64,000 bases of DNA from Thermodesulfovibrio sp. 3907-1M. Its GTDB lineage: Bacteria; Nitrospirota; Thermodesulfovibrionia; Thermodesulfovibrionales; Thermodesulfovibrionaceae. The DNA is taken from assembly GCF_040450955.1 (NCBI RefSeq), contig NZ_CP144373.1, forward strand, positions 372,001-436,000, in the 5' to 3' direction. The translations under genes were made by a program, and so were the position numbers. The notes below the pieces were generated by a model. It ran no database searches and was not told the origin of the DNA. It saw nothing but the letters and a program-made list of their open reading frames with translations. Positions 16,696-26,770 of this stretch are shown in pieces (the first letter of the stretch is position 1; every line of letters begins with the position of its first letter).

Positions 16696-19600
16696 ATGAA
16701 GACGAGTGTGGAAAAAGATTTTGATAAAATAACTGCTGTTTTTTCCTCTTATCCTGGAATTTTTAAAAATGTTACTACCCTAGTTGAAAAACTGAGATAC
16801 TCTCCTTACGACTCAGAGATAGCTCAGGAAATAGAAACTCACTATACAAAATATGCAAACTACTATTTTAAGGACCCTCAAGGATGTGAGGCAACCTCTG
16901 TCTTAATTCACTACCTCATTGAAGGCTTTCAGCAGACTGAAGAAAAAAACGCATTTTTAAAGACTATTTTAAAAATTATCCTGAAAATTTTTGAAGAAGG
17001 TAAAGCTAATGAAAACTATTTCTATACAAACACTATTTCAGAGGTTTTTGAATACTTTAATGCAATCCCTCTTGACAGATACATTTCCCAGCTTGGAGTT
17101 CTGAAAAATATAGGAAGAGAAATTATAAAAAAAGACATTAAAGATACACAACTAATAAACTCCTTTACAGTTCTTTATCAGAAATATCTCTACGCATTTT
17201 ACTCGTCCTTTCTTTCAATTCAGAGACTTGATGAGTATTTTAAAAAATTCTTTCCCGATGGAGTAAAATTCATAAAGCATGCTTATGAAGATTTATTTAA
17301 TGAAGTAGAGATAATGGCGCAGGAAACTTCAAAAACATATGACATAAATAGACTGATGAGTATTCCTTCTGATACGGAATTTTTCAATAAATTGAGAGAA
17401 TTACCAAAAAATTTCTCTGATTCTGCTGATTTATGGATTAATCTGCAGGTCATGGTTTACTACCATTCCTGGATACTGGATACAGAAGATTTAAAAGAGC
17501 TTCATGAGTTTTCTCTACGAGAGCTCGGGCGTACTGTGAGGAATTTTTTATTGCAGTTCAAAAACATTGATGTTAAAAAATTCACACTGGTTTTAGATGC
17601 TGTCTTTTCTAAATTTGATAAATTCTTTTATCTTCTGCCTGCATCTGTAATGTTTTGTCTTGAGGAGATTGGCAGTGCTGTTTATAAATTGAAAACGCCA
17701 GAGATTTTAAATTCCTACATAGAGCATTTAATTCTGTTAGGTTTTCATGCTCCTCAGTTTAGAGGATTTTATAGAGATTATACGATAAATGTTAATCAAT
17801 ACCATGTAAGTAATCTCAGGTTATATTTTGATTTGATTTCAAAGAGTCCTTCAGAATCTAAAGAGCTTATTTCAGCACTCAGTATTTATCTATTTTTTGG
17901 AGGCATTCATATAAAGGATACTGATCTTTTTCAGAGAGACATAACAAAGCTTCTTAATTCTGACATTTCTCAAGTATTTTATCTTGTTAAGCCACTTCTC
18001 AAAAAAATACCTGTTTACTTCAATGAAATAAATGCAGAAGGTCAATTAAGAACAGTTTCCACTCAGGTTGATGAAATATTTAAGAGAAGAGACCCTCTTA
18101 TGCATTTTATAAGAAAACAGATTCATGTAGAAAGCAGCCCTCTCTTGCTTGAGCTACTGGAAAAAACAGTCCAATTCTGGATCTCTGCTGACAGGAAAAT
18201 TCTTGAGCCCTATCTGTCTGAAGAAATCCTGAAAGAGCTTGATTTAATTGAGGAACATCTGAAAGAGCTTCAATACTTATTTCAAAAGCTTTTAAATGAT
18301 TCCTCCTTACAGAGTATTCTTTCCACTCCATTAGATGTGCTGGTAAGTAAGATTGAATCCTGCCCTGTAAGCGAGATTGTAAAAAACAAGGCAATGTTAA
18401 CGATAAGGCTCTATCAACTACTTCATGCAAAATACAAAACAGAAATTGTTGAGATTGAAAGCTTTTTAAAAGAGGCTTTTTATCAGGGTTTGCCTGATGC
18501 AAGTTTTTTAATTGATGTTTTGCGGGATAGTTCTTTATCCAGAAAGGTTGAATCCCTTATAACATATCTTGAGAGTCTCAAAAAAATCATAGTTTCACCG
18601 GAAAAATATGAGGCTTTTGAAGATATAACACATAAAAGGCATATTGTTGCAGGAATTCCATCTGTATCAGGAAGATACAGTGAGAGAAAATTTAATGCTC
18701 TTTCTTTTTTCCTGAGACTTGAAAATTTGCTTAACAGCCTTCTTGATGAAATTGAACAATCCATAGACCTGAGTTTCATCACACGGGCAACTCTTTTCAG
18801 GATAGAGAAGTATCTTAAGCTTTTTGGCAGAATTCTTGAACTAAATGGGATTTCCTCGCAGAAATACATTAATACTCTGTCAATGCTTTCTGTTGCTCTG
18901 GAGATAAGAAGATTTACATTCTCACAGTATATGGATATTTTCAGAAATCTTGCAGAATCTGTAAGTGACATTGTAAACACATACTGCACAGCACCCTATA
19001 AGAGATGGCTAAAAAAAATAATAATGAAACTTTCAAATAATATTGAAGGCACGGAACTTAAAGACTTTGAACTTGTCAATGCTCTGTCAGAAAAATTTTT
19101 AAGGGAAATGGTTATTCAATATCCTGGATTAAGCCAGCTTGATAGACTAATCAGTAGAATTATCAAGGCTTCCTATAATCAGGCAGAAAAATTAACTTAC
19201 ACAGACCTTGACCTTTTAATGACCTATGACCCGAAAAAAATTCTGTGTGATATTTATCATCCAAGAGAAGAAATCAATGATAGGATTCATCTTGGAAATA
19301 AAGGGCACAATTTAATCAGACTTACAAATAAGGGGATCCCTGTTCCTCCTGGATTTATTTTAACGACAGAGGTCTTCCGTTGCAAAGAAGCAATAAATAA
19401 TTTTCAACCTGTTAAAGAACATTTGAACAGGGAAATTCATTCGGCAATGAAAAGGCTTGAATTGTTTACAAAGAAAACCTTTGGAGATTCAGCAAATCCT
19501 TTACTTGTTTCTGTAAGAAGTGGTGGAGCTTTATCAATGCCAGGTATGATGAATTCTTTTTTAAATGTTGGAATAAATGAAAAAATCATAGAGGGACTTA

Positions 19601-20772
19601 TAAAACAAACTGGCAAACCCTGGTTTGTCTGGGACAGTTACAGAAGATTTTTACAGTGCTGGGGAATGTCCTTTGGACTGGATAGAGATGAGTTTGACAG
19701 CATTATCAACGATTTTAAGAAAAAATATAAAGCAGAGCTTAAAATTCAGTTTACACCACTGCAGATGAAAGAAGTGGCAATGGCATATAAAGATTTTATA
19801 GTATCAAAAGGGATTTATATAGAGGAAGACCCGTGGAGGCAACTTGAGATAGCAATCTCACAGGTTTTCAATTCTTGGTATTCAGGTAAGGCAAAGGCTT
19901 ACAGAGAAATTCTTGGAATTTCTGAAGACTGGGGCACAGCTGCCATTGTTCAGAAGATGGTATTTGGAAATCTTGATGCAAATTCTGGTTCTGGTGTTCT
20001 GTTTACAAGAAATCCTAAAGAATCCACAGATACACTCATGTTGTGGGGTGATTATACTCCAGGAGCTCAGGGTGAAGACATTGTTTCTGGACTGGTAAAA
20101 ACTTATCCTATTTCAGTGGAGCAGAAAATTATTGAAGGAAGAGAGAGTGAAAAATCTCTTGAAGAAGCATTCCCTGAAATTTATGAATCTCTGCTGGAAA
20201 TTGCTGAGAAGTTGATTTACAAAGAAAGATGGGATCATCAGGAAATTGAGTTTACCTTTGAGGGAAGGGGTAGAAATGATTTATACATTCTTCAGACAAG
20301 GGAGATGAGTTATGCTAAAAGGCAGCTTATGAGTGTATTCATTCCCGGAGAATCTTTGACGGAAAGCAAAGTCGGGACAGGTATAGGTGTAAGTGGTGGA
20401 GCTCTCTCTGGTAGAATTGTTTTTGACATTGATGACATAAGGGAGTTTAAACAAAAAGACCCGCTTGTGCCTGTCATTCTTGTGAGAGCAGATACTGTTC
20501 CAGATGATATTGTTCACATCGCCTCAGCAGATGGAATACTTACTGCAAGAGGAGGCTCTACATCCCATGCCTCCATAATTGCCACAAAACTTGGTAAAAC
20601 CTGTGTTGTTGGTTTTTCAAGAATGATTGTTTATCAGAACGAGAAAAAATGTAGAATTGGGAAAAAGATACTCAAAAAGGGAGACTTTATAAGCATTGAC
20701 GGCAGAAATGGGCTGGTATATCTTGGAAAGCATCCAACGCAAACAATTTATCTTACAGGTGATTATTTTTAA
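16696..20772 (+). CDS. Giant PPDK-like phosphotransferase lacking the PEP/pyruvate domain
   Basis: A 1358 aa cytoplasmic protein. The first ~860 residues are helical, with no motif I recognise. Residues about 865-1200 are the ATP-grasp domain of pyruvate,phosphate dikinase ([52 protein letters not shown]). Residues about 1230-1340 are the swivelling phosphohistidine domain ([18 protein letters not shown], His near 1291). The protein ends there, so the ~360-residue PEP/pyruvate barrel of a true PPDK is missing. It cannot do the full dikinase reaction alone; it may phosphorylate another acceptor, or the long N-terminus may supply the second active site. It begins an operon with GAPDH (21 nt gap), which hints at a role in triose/pyruvate flux. 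Confidence 0.88.
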   Translation: MKTSVEKDFDKITAVFSSYPGIFKNVTTLVEKLRYSPYDSEIAQEIETHYTKYANYYFKDPQGCEATSVLIHYLIEGFQQTEEKNAFLKTILKIILKIFEEGKANENYFYTNTISEVFEYFNAIPLDRYISQLGVLKNIGREIIKKDIKDTQLINSFTVLYQKYLYAFYSSFLSIQRLDEYFKKFFPDGVKFIKHAYEDLFNEVEIMAQETSKTYDINRLMSIPSDTEFFNKLRELPKNFSDSADLWINLQVMVYYHSWILDTEDLKELHEFSLRELGRTVRNFLLQFKNIDVKKFTLVLDAVFSKFDKFFYLLPASVMFCLEEIGSAVYKLKTPEILNSYIEHLILLGFHAPQFRGFYRDYTINVNQYHVSNLRLYFDLISKSPSESKELISALSIYLFFGGIHIKDTDLFQRDITKLLNSDISQVFYLVKPLLKKIPVYFNEINAEGQLRTVSTQVDEIFKRRDPLMHFIRKQIHVESSPLLLELLEKTVQFWISADRKILEPYLSEEILKELDLIEEHLKELQYLFQKLLNDSSLQSILSTPLDVLVSKIESCPVSEIVKNKAMLTIRLYQLLHAKYKTEIVEIESFLKEAFYQGLPDASFLIDVLRDSSLSRKVESLITYLESLKKIIVSPEKYEAFEDITHKRHIVAGIPSVSGRYSERKFNALSFFLRLENLLNSLLDEIEQSIDLSFITRATLFRIEKYLKLFGRILELNGISSQKYINTLSMLSVALEIRRFTFSQYMDIFRNLAESVSDIVNTYCTAPYKRWLKKIIMKLSNNIEGTELKDFELVNALSEKFLREMVIQYPGLSQLDRLISRIIKASYNQAEKLTYTDLDLLMTYDPKKILCDIYHPREEINDRIHLGNKGHNLIRLTNKGIPVPPGFILTTEVFRCKEAINNFQPVKEHLNREIHSAMKRLELFTKKTFGDSANPLLVSVRSGGALSMPGMMNSFLNVGINEKIIEGLIKQTGKPWFVWDSYRRFLQCWGMSFGLDRDEFDSIINDFKKKYKAELKIQFTPLQMKEVAMAYKDFIVSKGIYIEEDPWRQLEIAISQVFNSWYSGKAKAYREILGISEDWGTAAIVQKMVFGNLDANSGSGVLFTRNPKESTDTLMLWGDYTPGAQGEDIVSGLVKTYPISVEQKIIEGRESEKSLEEAFPEIYESLLEIAEKLIYKERWDHQEIEFTFEGRGRNDLYILQTREMSYAKRQLMSVFIPGESLTESKVGTGIGVSGGALSGRIVFDIDDIREFKQKDPLVPVILVRADTVPDDIVHIASADGILTARGGSTSHASIIATKLGKTCVVGFSRMIVYQNEKKCRIGKKILKKGDFISIDGRNGLVYLGKHPTQTIYLTGDYF

Positions 20773-20793
20773 AACTAAAAAGGAGGTTTAAAA

Positions 20794-22011
20794 ATGATTC
20801 TGGGAATTAATGGTCTTGGAAGAATCGGTAAGCTTACTTTATGGCATCATGTGGGAAGAAAACAGTTTTCTCAGATTGTTGTTAATCTTGGCAGAAAAGT
20901 TGGACAATCTTTAAAAGATGTTGCTTTTTATATTGAGCATGATTCCACTTATGGCAGACTTCATAATTATCTTTACGGTTATCGTTCAAAATCAGTCATA
21001 GAAAAAATTGATGAAGCAAATTCTACAATTGTTATTGACGGAATCCCGGTAAAGATTCTTACTGAAAATAGAAATCCAAAAGAAATTGGATGGGAAAAAC
21101 ATGGTGCAAGGCTTGTTGTTGATACAACAGGAAAATTTCTTGATCCCACATTGCCCGCTGATGCAAAAGAGGGTTCAGTAAGAGGGCATCTTGAATCTGG
21201 AGCATACAAAGTGTTGGTTAGCGCTCCTTTTAAAATCAAAGACAAAGCTAAGGACATCCCAGAAGACTCTATTACAGTGATAATGGGAATTAATGAGGAG
21301 ATGTATGACAGCAAAAAACACATAATCATTTCTGGTGCATCTTGCACCACTACATGTTTAGCCCATATGATGAAACCTCTTCTTGATTATTTTGGTGCTG
21401 AAAGAATCCTGAGTGTGTCCATGGCAACTGTTCACGCAGTAACAGCCTCTCAACAGGTTCTTGACAGAGTTCCAAAAACAGACGCAAAAGATTTAAGAAA
21501 AATTCGTTCTGCCATGAATAACATAATTCTTACAAGCACAGGAGCAGCAAAAACCCTTGCACTTGTTTTACCGGAAATGAAAAATATAGGATTTATTGCT
21601 CAATCTGTAAGAGTGCCTGTTGTAACAGGGTCATTAATAATACTTGTTGTGGCTTTTAGAGATGAAGACAACAACATAATTGATGGAGAGCTTATAAACA
21701 AAATTTACAGGGAAGCTCAAGAAAGGGAAAAGAGAGGATATCTACTTTTCACAGAAGATCAGAAAGTATCCACTGATATAATTGGATTTTTTGGTCCTGC
21801 AGCAATAATTGAGGGAAGTGAAACTCACACAAGAACGGCGATGATCACTCTTGATATATCAAAGATGTGCAACATTGGTGCACCAGTTACTGACAAGTTG
21901 CAGATTCCTGTAACTCAGGCAGTTATTTATGGCTGGTATGACAATGAGCTTGGCAGTTACACAAACATGCTCGGTGACCTTACAGTAAAGGTTGCTGAAG
22001 ATGTTTATTGA
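20794..22011 (+). CDS. gap: Divergent glyceraldehyde-3-phosphate dehydrogenase
   Basis: Oxidises glyceraldehyde 3-phosphate to 1,3-bisphosphoglycerate, or the reverse, with NAD(P). It shows the Rossmann start INGLGRIGKL, the catalytic Cys in SGASCTTTCLAH (about residue 187), a His in TVHAVTASQQ, STGAAKTLALVLPE, and the C-terminal WYDNELGSYTNM. At 405 aa it is about 70 residues longer than the common enzyme. It carries T for N after the active-site Cys-Thr-Thr, and H for P in CLAP. These mark a separate subgroup, so cofactor and direction are open. GGAGG lies 8 nt upstream. It sits between the PPDK-like gene and a thiamine-binding protein. Confidence 0.9.
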   Translation: MILGINGLGRIGKLTLWHHVGRKQFSQIVVNLGRKVGQSLKDVAFYIEHDSTYGRLHNYLYGYRSKSVIEKIDEANSTIVIDGIPVKILTENRNPKEIGWEKHGARLVVDTTGKFLDPTLPADAKEGSVRGHLESGAYKVLVSAPFKIKDKAKDIPEDSITVIMGINEEMYDSKKHIIISGASCTTTCLAHMMKPLLDYFGAERILSVSMATVHAVTASQQVLDRVPKTDAKDLRKIRSAMNNIILTSTGAAKTLALVLPEMKNIGFIAQSVRVPVVTGSLIILVVAFRDEDNNIIDGELINKIYREAQEREKRGYLLFTEDQKVSTDIIGFFGPAAIIEGSETHTRTAMITLDISKMCNIGAPVTDKLQIPVTQAVIYGWYDNELGSYTNMLGDLTVKVAEDVY

Positions 22012-22024
22012 TAGGAGGTAGAAC

Positions 22025-22330
22025 ATGCTCGCACAATTCAGCATAGTTCCCTTAGGAGCAGGCGTAAGTGTAAGTGAATATGTGGCAAAGGTAATCAAAA
22101 TTGTTGATAACAGCGGAATTCCCTATAAACTTCACGCAATGGGAACAATTTTAGAGGGAGAATGGGATGAAGTAATGGATCTTATAAAAAGATGTAGAGA
22201 CGCACTAATGGAAGAAGTAGAAAGAGTAGTAATTGATATTAAGATTGATGACAGAAAAGGCGCTAAAGGAAGAATTGAGGCAAAGATTAAGTCTGTTGAA
22301 GAAAAACTTGGAAAAATGGTGAAAAAATGA
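22025..22330 (+). CDS. MTH1187/YqgV-family thiamine-binding protein
   Basis: 101 aa single-domain protein of the DUF77 fold. It has MLAQFSIVPLGAGVSVSEYVAKV at the start (cited in part) and GIPYKLHAMGTILEGEWDEVM mid-protein. It ends in an amphipathic helix and a Lys-rich tail. Family members bind thiamine-like ligands and usually form tetramers; they are thought to sense or buffer the vitamin. It follows gap by 13 nt with AGGAGGT ahead of the ATG, and overlaps the next gene by 4 bp. A thiamine sensor near pyruvate-type enzymes is sensible, but the link is inference. Confidence 0.85.
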   Translation: MLAQFSIVPLGAGVSVSEYVAKVIKIVDNSGIPYKLHAMGTILEGEWDEVMDLIKRCRDALMEEVERVVIDIKIDDRKGAKGRIEAKIKSVEEKLGKMVKK

Positions 22331-23163
22331 ATCCAGAGAAAATTTATGTTGCTATAGATTTTAAACCTGCTACCCGGAGCGTGCTTTCATATGCAGTCTG
22401 GCTTAAGGATACTTTTGATTGTGAAAGCCTCTGCCTCTTTCATATAATGGAGTATACCCTTACTCCACCTGCTTATTTAATGCCTTATATTAGCAAAGAA
22501 AAAAAGAAGATTGAAGAGAAACTGAAATCACTGGCTGAAGAGCTTGGCAGAATGCAGGTAAATGTGGAGTTTAAAGTTGCTTTTGGAAGGCTAATTGAAA
22601 GCATAAAAGAAGTTATAAAAGATGAAAAAGCCTTTGCAGTAATGGGATTTAAGACACACATAACAAGACCTTCCACTTCTGAAAGAATTCTTAAGGGATT
22701 GAAGGTGCCTGTTTTGATTGTGAAGGGAGAGGAGTTTAAAGAGATCAGTCCTGAGGCTATAAAAATAAAAAAAATTCTATGCCCTTTAGATTTTTCTACT
22801 TATTCATTAAAAGCTTTAGAGATTGCCCGGAAAATAGCAAAAAAATGGAGTTCTGAATTAAAAATTTTACATGTTGTGCCAGAGCAGAAGATAAGAGGGA
22901 TTATTGAAGAACCTTCAGAGATAGAGAAATATATTGGCAATCTGAAAGAAGAAGCTCATCAGCAGATTCAAAAAATTGATAAAACCCTTCATTATGAAGT
23001 TATATCAGGCAGTCCAGCAGAAGAGATTCTTAAAAAATCAAAAGAGGTAGATTTGATTGTATTGGGTTCTAAGGGAAGATCCTATACAGAGGCAGTAATA
23101 ATTGGAAGTGTTGCTGAGAGTGTTATAAAAAATTCTGTGAAACCTGTTTTGCTTATTCCTTAA
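22327..23163 (+). CDS. Tandem-domain universal stress protein
   Basis: 278 aa, two UspA domains (about 3-135 and 150-278). The second keeps the ATP-binding signature GSKGRSYTEAVIIGSVAESV. The first has MGFKTHITRPSTSERIL, with the glycines lost, so it is probably not a nucleotide binder. It overlaps the thiamine-binding gene by 4 bp (ATGA) and ends the PPDK-like operon. It is not a close copy of the UspA protein at 8105: the two share the domain plan but few identical stretches. Confidence 0.9.
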   Translation: MNPEKIYVAIDFKPATRSVLSYAVWLKDTFDCESLCLFHIMEYTLTPPAYLMPYISKEKKKIEEKLKSLAEELGRMQVNVEFKVAFGRLIESIKEVIKDEKAFAVMGFKTHITRPSTSERILKGLKVPVLIVKGEEFKEISPEAIKIKKILCPLDFSTYSLKALEIARKIAKKWSSELKILHVVPEQKIRGIIEEPSEIEKYIGNLKEEAHQQIQKIDKTLHYEVISGSPAEEILKKSKEVDLIVLGSKGRSYTEAVIIGSVAESVIKNSVKPVLLIP

Positions 23164-23177
23164 ATTTGTTTTATAAT
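23149..23177 (+). promoter_or_regulatory. Promoter of the MOSC-mogA-ccdA run (predicted leaderless)
   Basis: TTGCTT (23149-23154), 17-bp spacer, TATAAT (23172-23177). Six nt separate the -10 from the ATG at 23184, placing +1 on the start codon. The -35 lies within the end of the stress-protein gene. Confidence 0.6.
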
Positions 23178-23183
23178 GCTATT

Positions 23184-23618
23184 ATGACTGGTAAGGTGGT
23201 TTCAATAAACATAAGCAAAAACAAAGGGACAACAAAAAAAGCTGTTTCAGAGGCAATGGTTATTGAAAACTCTGGAATTGAAGGAGATGCTCATGCAGGC
23301 TCCCACTGGCACAGACAGATCAGTCTGCTATCCATTGAAAGCATTGAGAAAATGAGGTCAAAAGGTTTAAATCTCAACTATGGAGATTTTGCAGAAAACA
23401 TCACCACTGAAGGAGTTGATTTACTAAGCCTTCCTGTGGGAACAAAGCTAAAGGTTGGAGAATGTATCCTTGAGATTACTCAGCACGGTAAAAGCTGTCA
23501 TAGTAAATGTGAGATTTTTAAAACTATTGGTGACTGCATCATGCCAAAAGAGGGAGTTTTTGCAAGAGTTTTGAAGGGAGGAAAAATTAAAGTTGGAGAT
23601 GAAATATTAATGCTATGA
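23184..23618 (+). CDS. MOSC-domain protein
   Basis: 144 aa protein with the beta-rich MOSC fold found in molybdenum cofactor sulfurases and hydroxylaminopurine-resistance proteins. It has MTGKVVSINISKNKGTTKK at the start, GIEGDAHAGSHWHRQISLL, and the conserved Cys in GKSCHSKCEIF. I take ATG 23184 rather than the upstream TTG at 23166, because family members begin at this point and the TATAAT lies 6 nt ahead. It overlaps mogA by 4 bp, a common pair in molybdoenzyme-containing anaerobes. A role in molybdenum or sulfur-carrier chemistry for the Psr-type enzyme at 36114 is plausible. Confidence 0.88.
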   Translation: MTGKVVSINISKNKGTTKKAVSEAMVIENSGIEGDAHAGSHWHRQISLLSIESIEKMRSKGLNLNYGDFAENITTEGVDLLSLPVGTKLKVGECILEITQHGKSCHSKCEIFKTIGDCIMPKEGVFARVLKGGKIKVGDEILML

Positions 23619-24097
23619 AATACAAAGTTGCCATAATTACTGTTTCTGATAAAGGTTCAAAGGGTGAAAGGGAAGACATGAGTGGAAAAGTTATTGAGGA
23701 GATGGTTTCTTCATGGGCAGATGTTGTTTTTTACAGAATAGTTCCAGATGAAAAGGAAGAAATAAAGCGAGCAATTCTTGAAGCTTCATCCACAGCAGAT
23801 TTAGTTTTCACAAATGGTGGAACAGGGCTTTATCCAAGGGATGTAACCCCTGATGCAACCCGTGAAGTTATTGAAAAGGAAGTTCCTGGAATTGCAGAGG
23901 CTATGAGATGGGAAGGATACAAGAAAACAAAGACCGCAATTTTATCAAGAGCAATTGCCGGTATAAGAGGAAAAACCTTAATAGTAAATCTTCCTGGAAG
24001 CCCGAAAGCTGTAAGAGAATCCTTAGAAACAATAATGGATGCACTTCCCCATGCAATGGACAAACTCATGGGAGATCCTTCTGACTGCGGTAGATGA
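23615..24097 (+). CDS. mogA: Molybdopterin adenylyltransferase (MogA/MoaB family)
   Basis: Adenylylates molybdopterin before metal insertion. The 160 aa length is normal. It shows VAIITVSDKGSKGEREDMSG, TNGGTGLYPRDVTPDATREV (the GGTG nucleotide loop) and VNLPGSPKAVRESLE. MogA and MoaB cannot be separated safely by eye. It overlaps the MOSC gene upstream and the ccdA gene downstream by 4 bp each. Together with the MOSC gene it would serve the molybdopterin oxidoreductase encoded at 36114. Confidence 0.92.
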   Translation: MKYKVAIITVSDKGSKGEREDMSGKVIEEMVSSWADVVFYRIVPDEKEEIKRAILEASSTADLVFTNGGTGLYPRDVTPDATREVIEKEVPGIAEAMRWEGYKKTKTAILSRAIAGIRGKTLIVNLPGSPKAVRESLETIMDALPHAMDKLMGDPSDCGR

Positions 24098-24771
24098 ATG
24101 AGATAACACTGACTGCAGCTTTTGCAGGTGGATTTTTAAGCTTTTTTTCTCCCTGTATCTTACCTTTACTTCCCGTATATGTTTCACTATTTTCAGGACT
24201 CTCAATAACTGAAATTTCTCAGGGTAGTTCTAAACTCCGTATTTTGTTTCACACTCTTTTGTTTATTGCTGGCTTTTCAACTGTATATCTTGCTTTGGGC
24301 GCTGGAAGTTCACTTATTGGAAGTATTTTCTTTGATTATCAGGATTATCTGAGAACAATTGGTGGAGTTTTCTTAATTTTATTTGGTTTGCTTCTTATTG
24401 GACTTATAAAAAAAGGTTTACTGATGAGAGAATTCAGGCTCAACATAAAACTGCAAAAATTTGGCACACCACTTGGAGCATTCCTTATTGGAGTTGGTTT
24501 TGCAGCAGGATGGTCACCCTGTATAGGACCTGTGCTTGGAAGTATTTTAATCTATTCAGGCATGAGTGGAAGCGTGATTACAGGATTAAAAATGCTCGGA
24601 GCATACTCACTTGGAATTGCTATACCTTTTATGCTGTCTTCTTTATTGATTGATACAGCCATGCGATATCTGAGAAAATTCATGAAGCTTTTCAAATGGC
24701 TCAATTACATCATTGGATTTTTATTAATAATTTTAGGACTAATAATGATTTTTGGAATAGCAACAGTTTGA
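24094..24771 (+). CDS. ccdA: CcdA-type thiol/disulfide transmembrane transporter
   Basis: Carries reducing equivalents across the membrane to keep apocytochrome c haem-binding cysteines reduced. The 225 aa protein has six membrane helices. The redox cysteines sit in FFSPCILPLLPVY (helix 1) and AGWSPCIGPVLG (helix 4), the standard pair. It overlaps mogA by 4 bp. It lies directly upstream of nrfHA, whose products need nine haem attachments, so the location fits a cytochrome c maturation job. Confidence 0.93.
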   Translation: MNEITLTAAFAGGFLSFFSPCILPLLPVYVSLFSGLSITEISQGSSKLRILFHTLLFIAGFSTVYLALGAGSSLIGSIFFDYQDYLRTIGGVFLILFGLLLIGLIKKGLLMREFRLNIKLQKFGTPLGAFLIGVGFAAGWSPCIGPVLGSILIYSGMSGSVITGLKMLGAYSLGIAIPFMLSSLLIDTAMRYLRKFMKLFKWLNYIIGFLLIILGLIMIFGIATV

Positions 24772-24796
24772 GTTTTGGCGGCAGGTTAGGTATAAT
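24768..24796 (+). promoter_or_regulatory. Sigma-70 promoter of nrfHA
   Basis: TTGAGT (24768-24773), 17-bp spacer, TATAAT (24791-24796). Start site near 24803, giving a leader of about 45 nt. Confidence 0.65.
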
Positions 24797-24826
24797 TTAA
24801 CTGTGAAGATTTGAACAGCCTAAAAC

Positions 24827-24841
24827 AAAAAAAAAGGGGGG
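24827..24841 (+). repeat. A9G6 tract forming the nrfH ribosome-binding site
   Basis: Nine A then six G, followed by TGAATTATG. The G run is itself the Shine-Dalgarno element, so slippage would change its strength or spacing. Confidence 0.75.
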
Positions 24842-24847
24842 TGAATT

Positions 24848-25285
24848 ATGGGGAGGGGCTGGATAATTATTTCAGTAACAATTTTTCTTATAATTGTAGC
24901 TATCCTTTCTCCTCGGATTCTTGCAAAAACCAACTCTTCAGAATTTTGTGCTAAATGCCATGTCATGGAGGAACAATACATAACCTTAATGAAAGGAGGA
25001 CTGCATAATACACTTAAATGTGTTGATTGTCATCTACCCAATGATTCAAAGGTTAATTTCTATGTATGGAAGGGTATTGATGGAACAAAGGATATAGTGC
25101 ATTTTTATTCAGGAAGCGTTCCTGATAGAATAACAATCTCTGCTCATGGAACAAAAACAATTCAGCAGAACTGCATCAGATGTCATGAAGGAATGGTTTC
25201 CCGAATTGATGTGTCAGATAGAAAATGCTGGGATTGTCATAGAAGAATATCCCACAGACAGGCAGGTTTTAGAGAAACCCTTTAA
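24848..25285 (+). CDS. nrfH: Tetrahaem cytochrome c NrfH, quinol oxidase of nitrite reductase
   Basis: Takes electrons from membrane quinols and passes them to NrfA. 145 aa with an N-terminal membrane anchor (about 4-22, IIISVTIFLIIVAILSP). Four CxxCH haem sites follow: CAKCH, CVDCH, CIRCH and CWDCH. The size and haem count match NrfH of the NapC/NirT family. It is followed 12 nt later by nrfA with AAGGAGG between, so the pair is co-transcribed. Confidence 0.95.
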   Translation: MGRGWIIISVTIFLIIVAILSPRILAKTNSSEFCAKCHVMEEQYITLMKGGLHNTLKCVDCHLPNDSKVNFYVWKGIDGTKDIVHFYSGSVPDRITISAHGTKTIQQNCIRCHEGMVSRIDVSDRKCWDCHRRISHRQAGFRETL

Positions 25286-25297
25286 GGAGGTGTTTTG

Positions 25298-26761
25298 ATG
25301 AAAAGATTTAGCTTCATTTTATGGTGTTTAGCTTTGTTTATTCTGTTTGCATGTTCTCCTGAAAAAGCAAAGGAATTTAAAGCAACAACCATCCCAGAAA
25401 ATGAAGTTGATCCTGAAGTATGGGGAAAGGTTTATCCAATTCACTATGAGATGTATAAGCAATCACAGGAACCAACGCCAGCTGGAAAGAGTAAGTACAA
25501 GAGGGGGTGGGATGCGGATAAGGTTATCTACGATAAACTCTCGGAGTATCCTTTTATGGCATTGCTTTACAATGGATGGGGATTTGGCATTGAATATAAT
25601 GAACCAAGGTCGCATTTTTACAGAGTAATTGACCAGCTTGAAATTGATCCTTCAAGACTTAAGCCAGGCGGAGTTTGCCTTACCTGTAAAACCTCATATG
25701 CACCTGAGCTTGAAGCAAAATACGGACTTGCCTATTATAACAGACCCTATAAAGAAGTATGGAGCTGGATACCTGAAAAACACAGAAGACTCGGAGATTC
25801 ATGTATTGACTGCCACAATCCAAAGGATGCTTCATTACAGATAAGAAGAGGATTTACTCTTGTTAAAGCTTTGCAGACAATGGGAGTTGATACCAACAAT
25901 ATTACTCATCAGCAGATGCGCAGCATCATCTGTGCTCAGTGCCATGTAACTTATGTTGTTCCAAGAGATAAAGATATGAAACCAACAGGAGTTTTCTTCC
26001 CATGGCAGGGAAGCAAACTTGGAGGAATTTCTATTGAAAACATTATAAAAGTTCTAAAAAGTGATCCAGCTTACGCTGAGTGGAAACAGGCTGTCACGGG
26101 ATTTAAGCTTGCCTATATAAGACATCCTGAATTTGAATTTTTCTCAAATAACTCTATTCACTGGAATGCTGGAGTTTCCTGTGCAGACTGTCATATGCCC
26201 TATAAGAAAATGGGAGGCTTTAAAGTTTCTGAGCATAGAATTATGAGCCCGCTAAAGTCTGACATGAAAGCATGTCTGCAATGTCATGGCGAAACACCTG
26301 AATGGCTAAAACAGCAGGTAATTGCAATTCAGGACAGAACAATGAGTTTGCTACTCAGGGCAGGATATCAGACAGCAGTTACTGCAAAGTTATTTGAAAT
26401 CGCAAATAAAGCACAGGAAAGCGGAAAAAAGCTTGATCAGGGTCTTTACAATAAGGCAAAAGACTTATATCTTGAGGCACTCTACAGAGTTATTTTTATT
26501 GGTGCTGAAAATTCTATTGGTTTCCATAATCCTACTGAAGCTGGAAGAATTCTTGCTGATGCTACTGCCTATGCATCAAAGTCTGAGGCGATTTTAAGAA
26601 CAATGCTTGCAAAGGCTGGAGAGCAGGTTCCTGTAAATATAGATCTTGAACTTAAGAAATATCTTAACAATCGTGGAGAAAAGAAACTTAACTTTAAGCC
26701 TGAACAGGAATTTAGAGATCCATACGGAACGCAGCAAAATATAGAAGCATTACTTAAGTAA
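25298..26761 (+). CDS. nrfA: Cytochrome c nitrite reductase, catalytic subunit
   Basis: Six-electron reduction of nitrite to ammonium; family members also reduce sulfite slowly. 487 aa from ATG 25298 (the TTG at 25295 is less likely, as AAGGAGG sits 7 nt ahead of this ATG). The N-terminus carries a lipoprotein signal with lipobox LFAC, so it is probably outer-face membrane-anchored. Haem sites are CLTCK (the Lys-ligated catalytic haem, about residue 127), CIDCH, CAQCH, CADCH and CLQCH. All five are present. A strong terminator follows at 26771. A second, decayed copy of its last 24 codons lies after leuS at 29694. Confidence 0.96.
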   Translation: MKRFSFILWCLALFILFACSPEKAKEFKATTIPENEVDPEVWGKVYPIHYEMYKQSQEPTPAGKSKYKRGWDADKVIYDKLSEYPFMALLYNGWGFGIEYNEPRSHFYRVIDQLEIDPSRLKPGGVCLTCKTSYAPELEAKYGLAYYNRPYKEVWSWIPEKHRRLGDSCIDCHNPKDASLQIRRGFTLVKALQTMGVDTNNITHQQMRSIICAQCHVTYVVPRDKDMKPTGVFFPWQGSKLGGISIENIIKVLKSDPAYAEWKQAVTGFKLAYIRHPEFEFFSNNSIHWNAGVSCADCHMPYKKMGGFKVSEHRIMSPLKSDMKACLQCHGETPEWLKQQVIAIQDRTMSLLLRAGYQTAVTAKLFEIANKAQESGKKLDQGLYNKAKDLYLEALYRVIFIGAENSIGFHNPTEAGRILADATAYASKSEAILRTMLAKAGEQVPVNIDLELKKYLNNRGEKKLNFKPEQEFRDPYGTQQNIEALLK

Positions 26762-26770
26762 TTCATTAGA

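Noticed and set aside
20281-20517. Cysteine-poor antisense frame in the PPDK-like gene
   Set aside because: Lies wholly inside conserved phosphohistidine-domain coding sequence.
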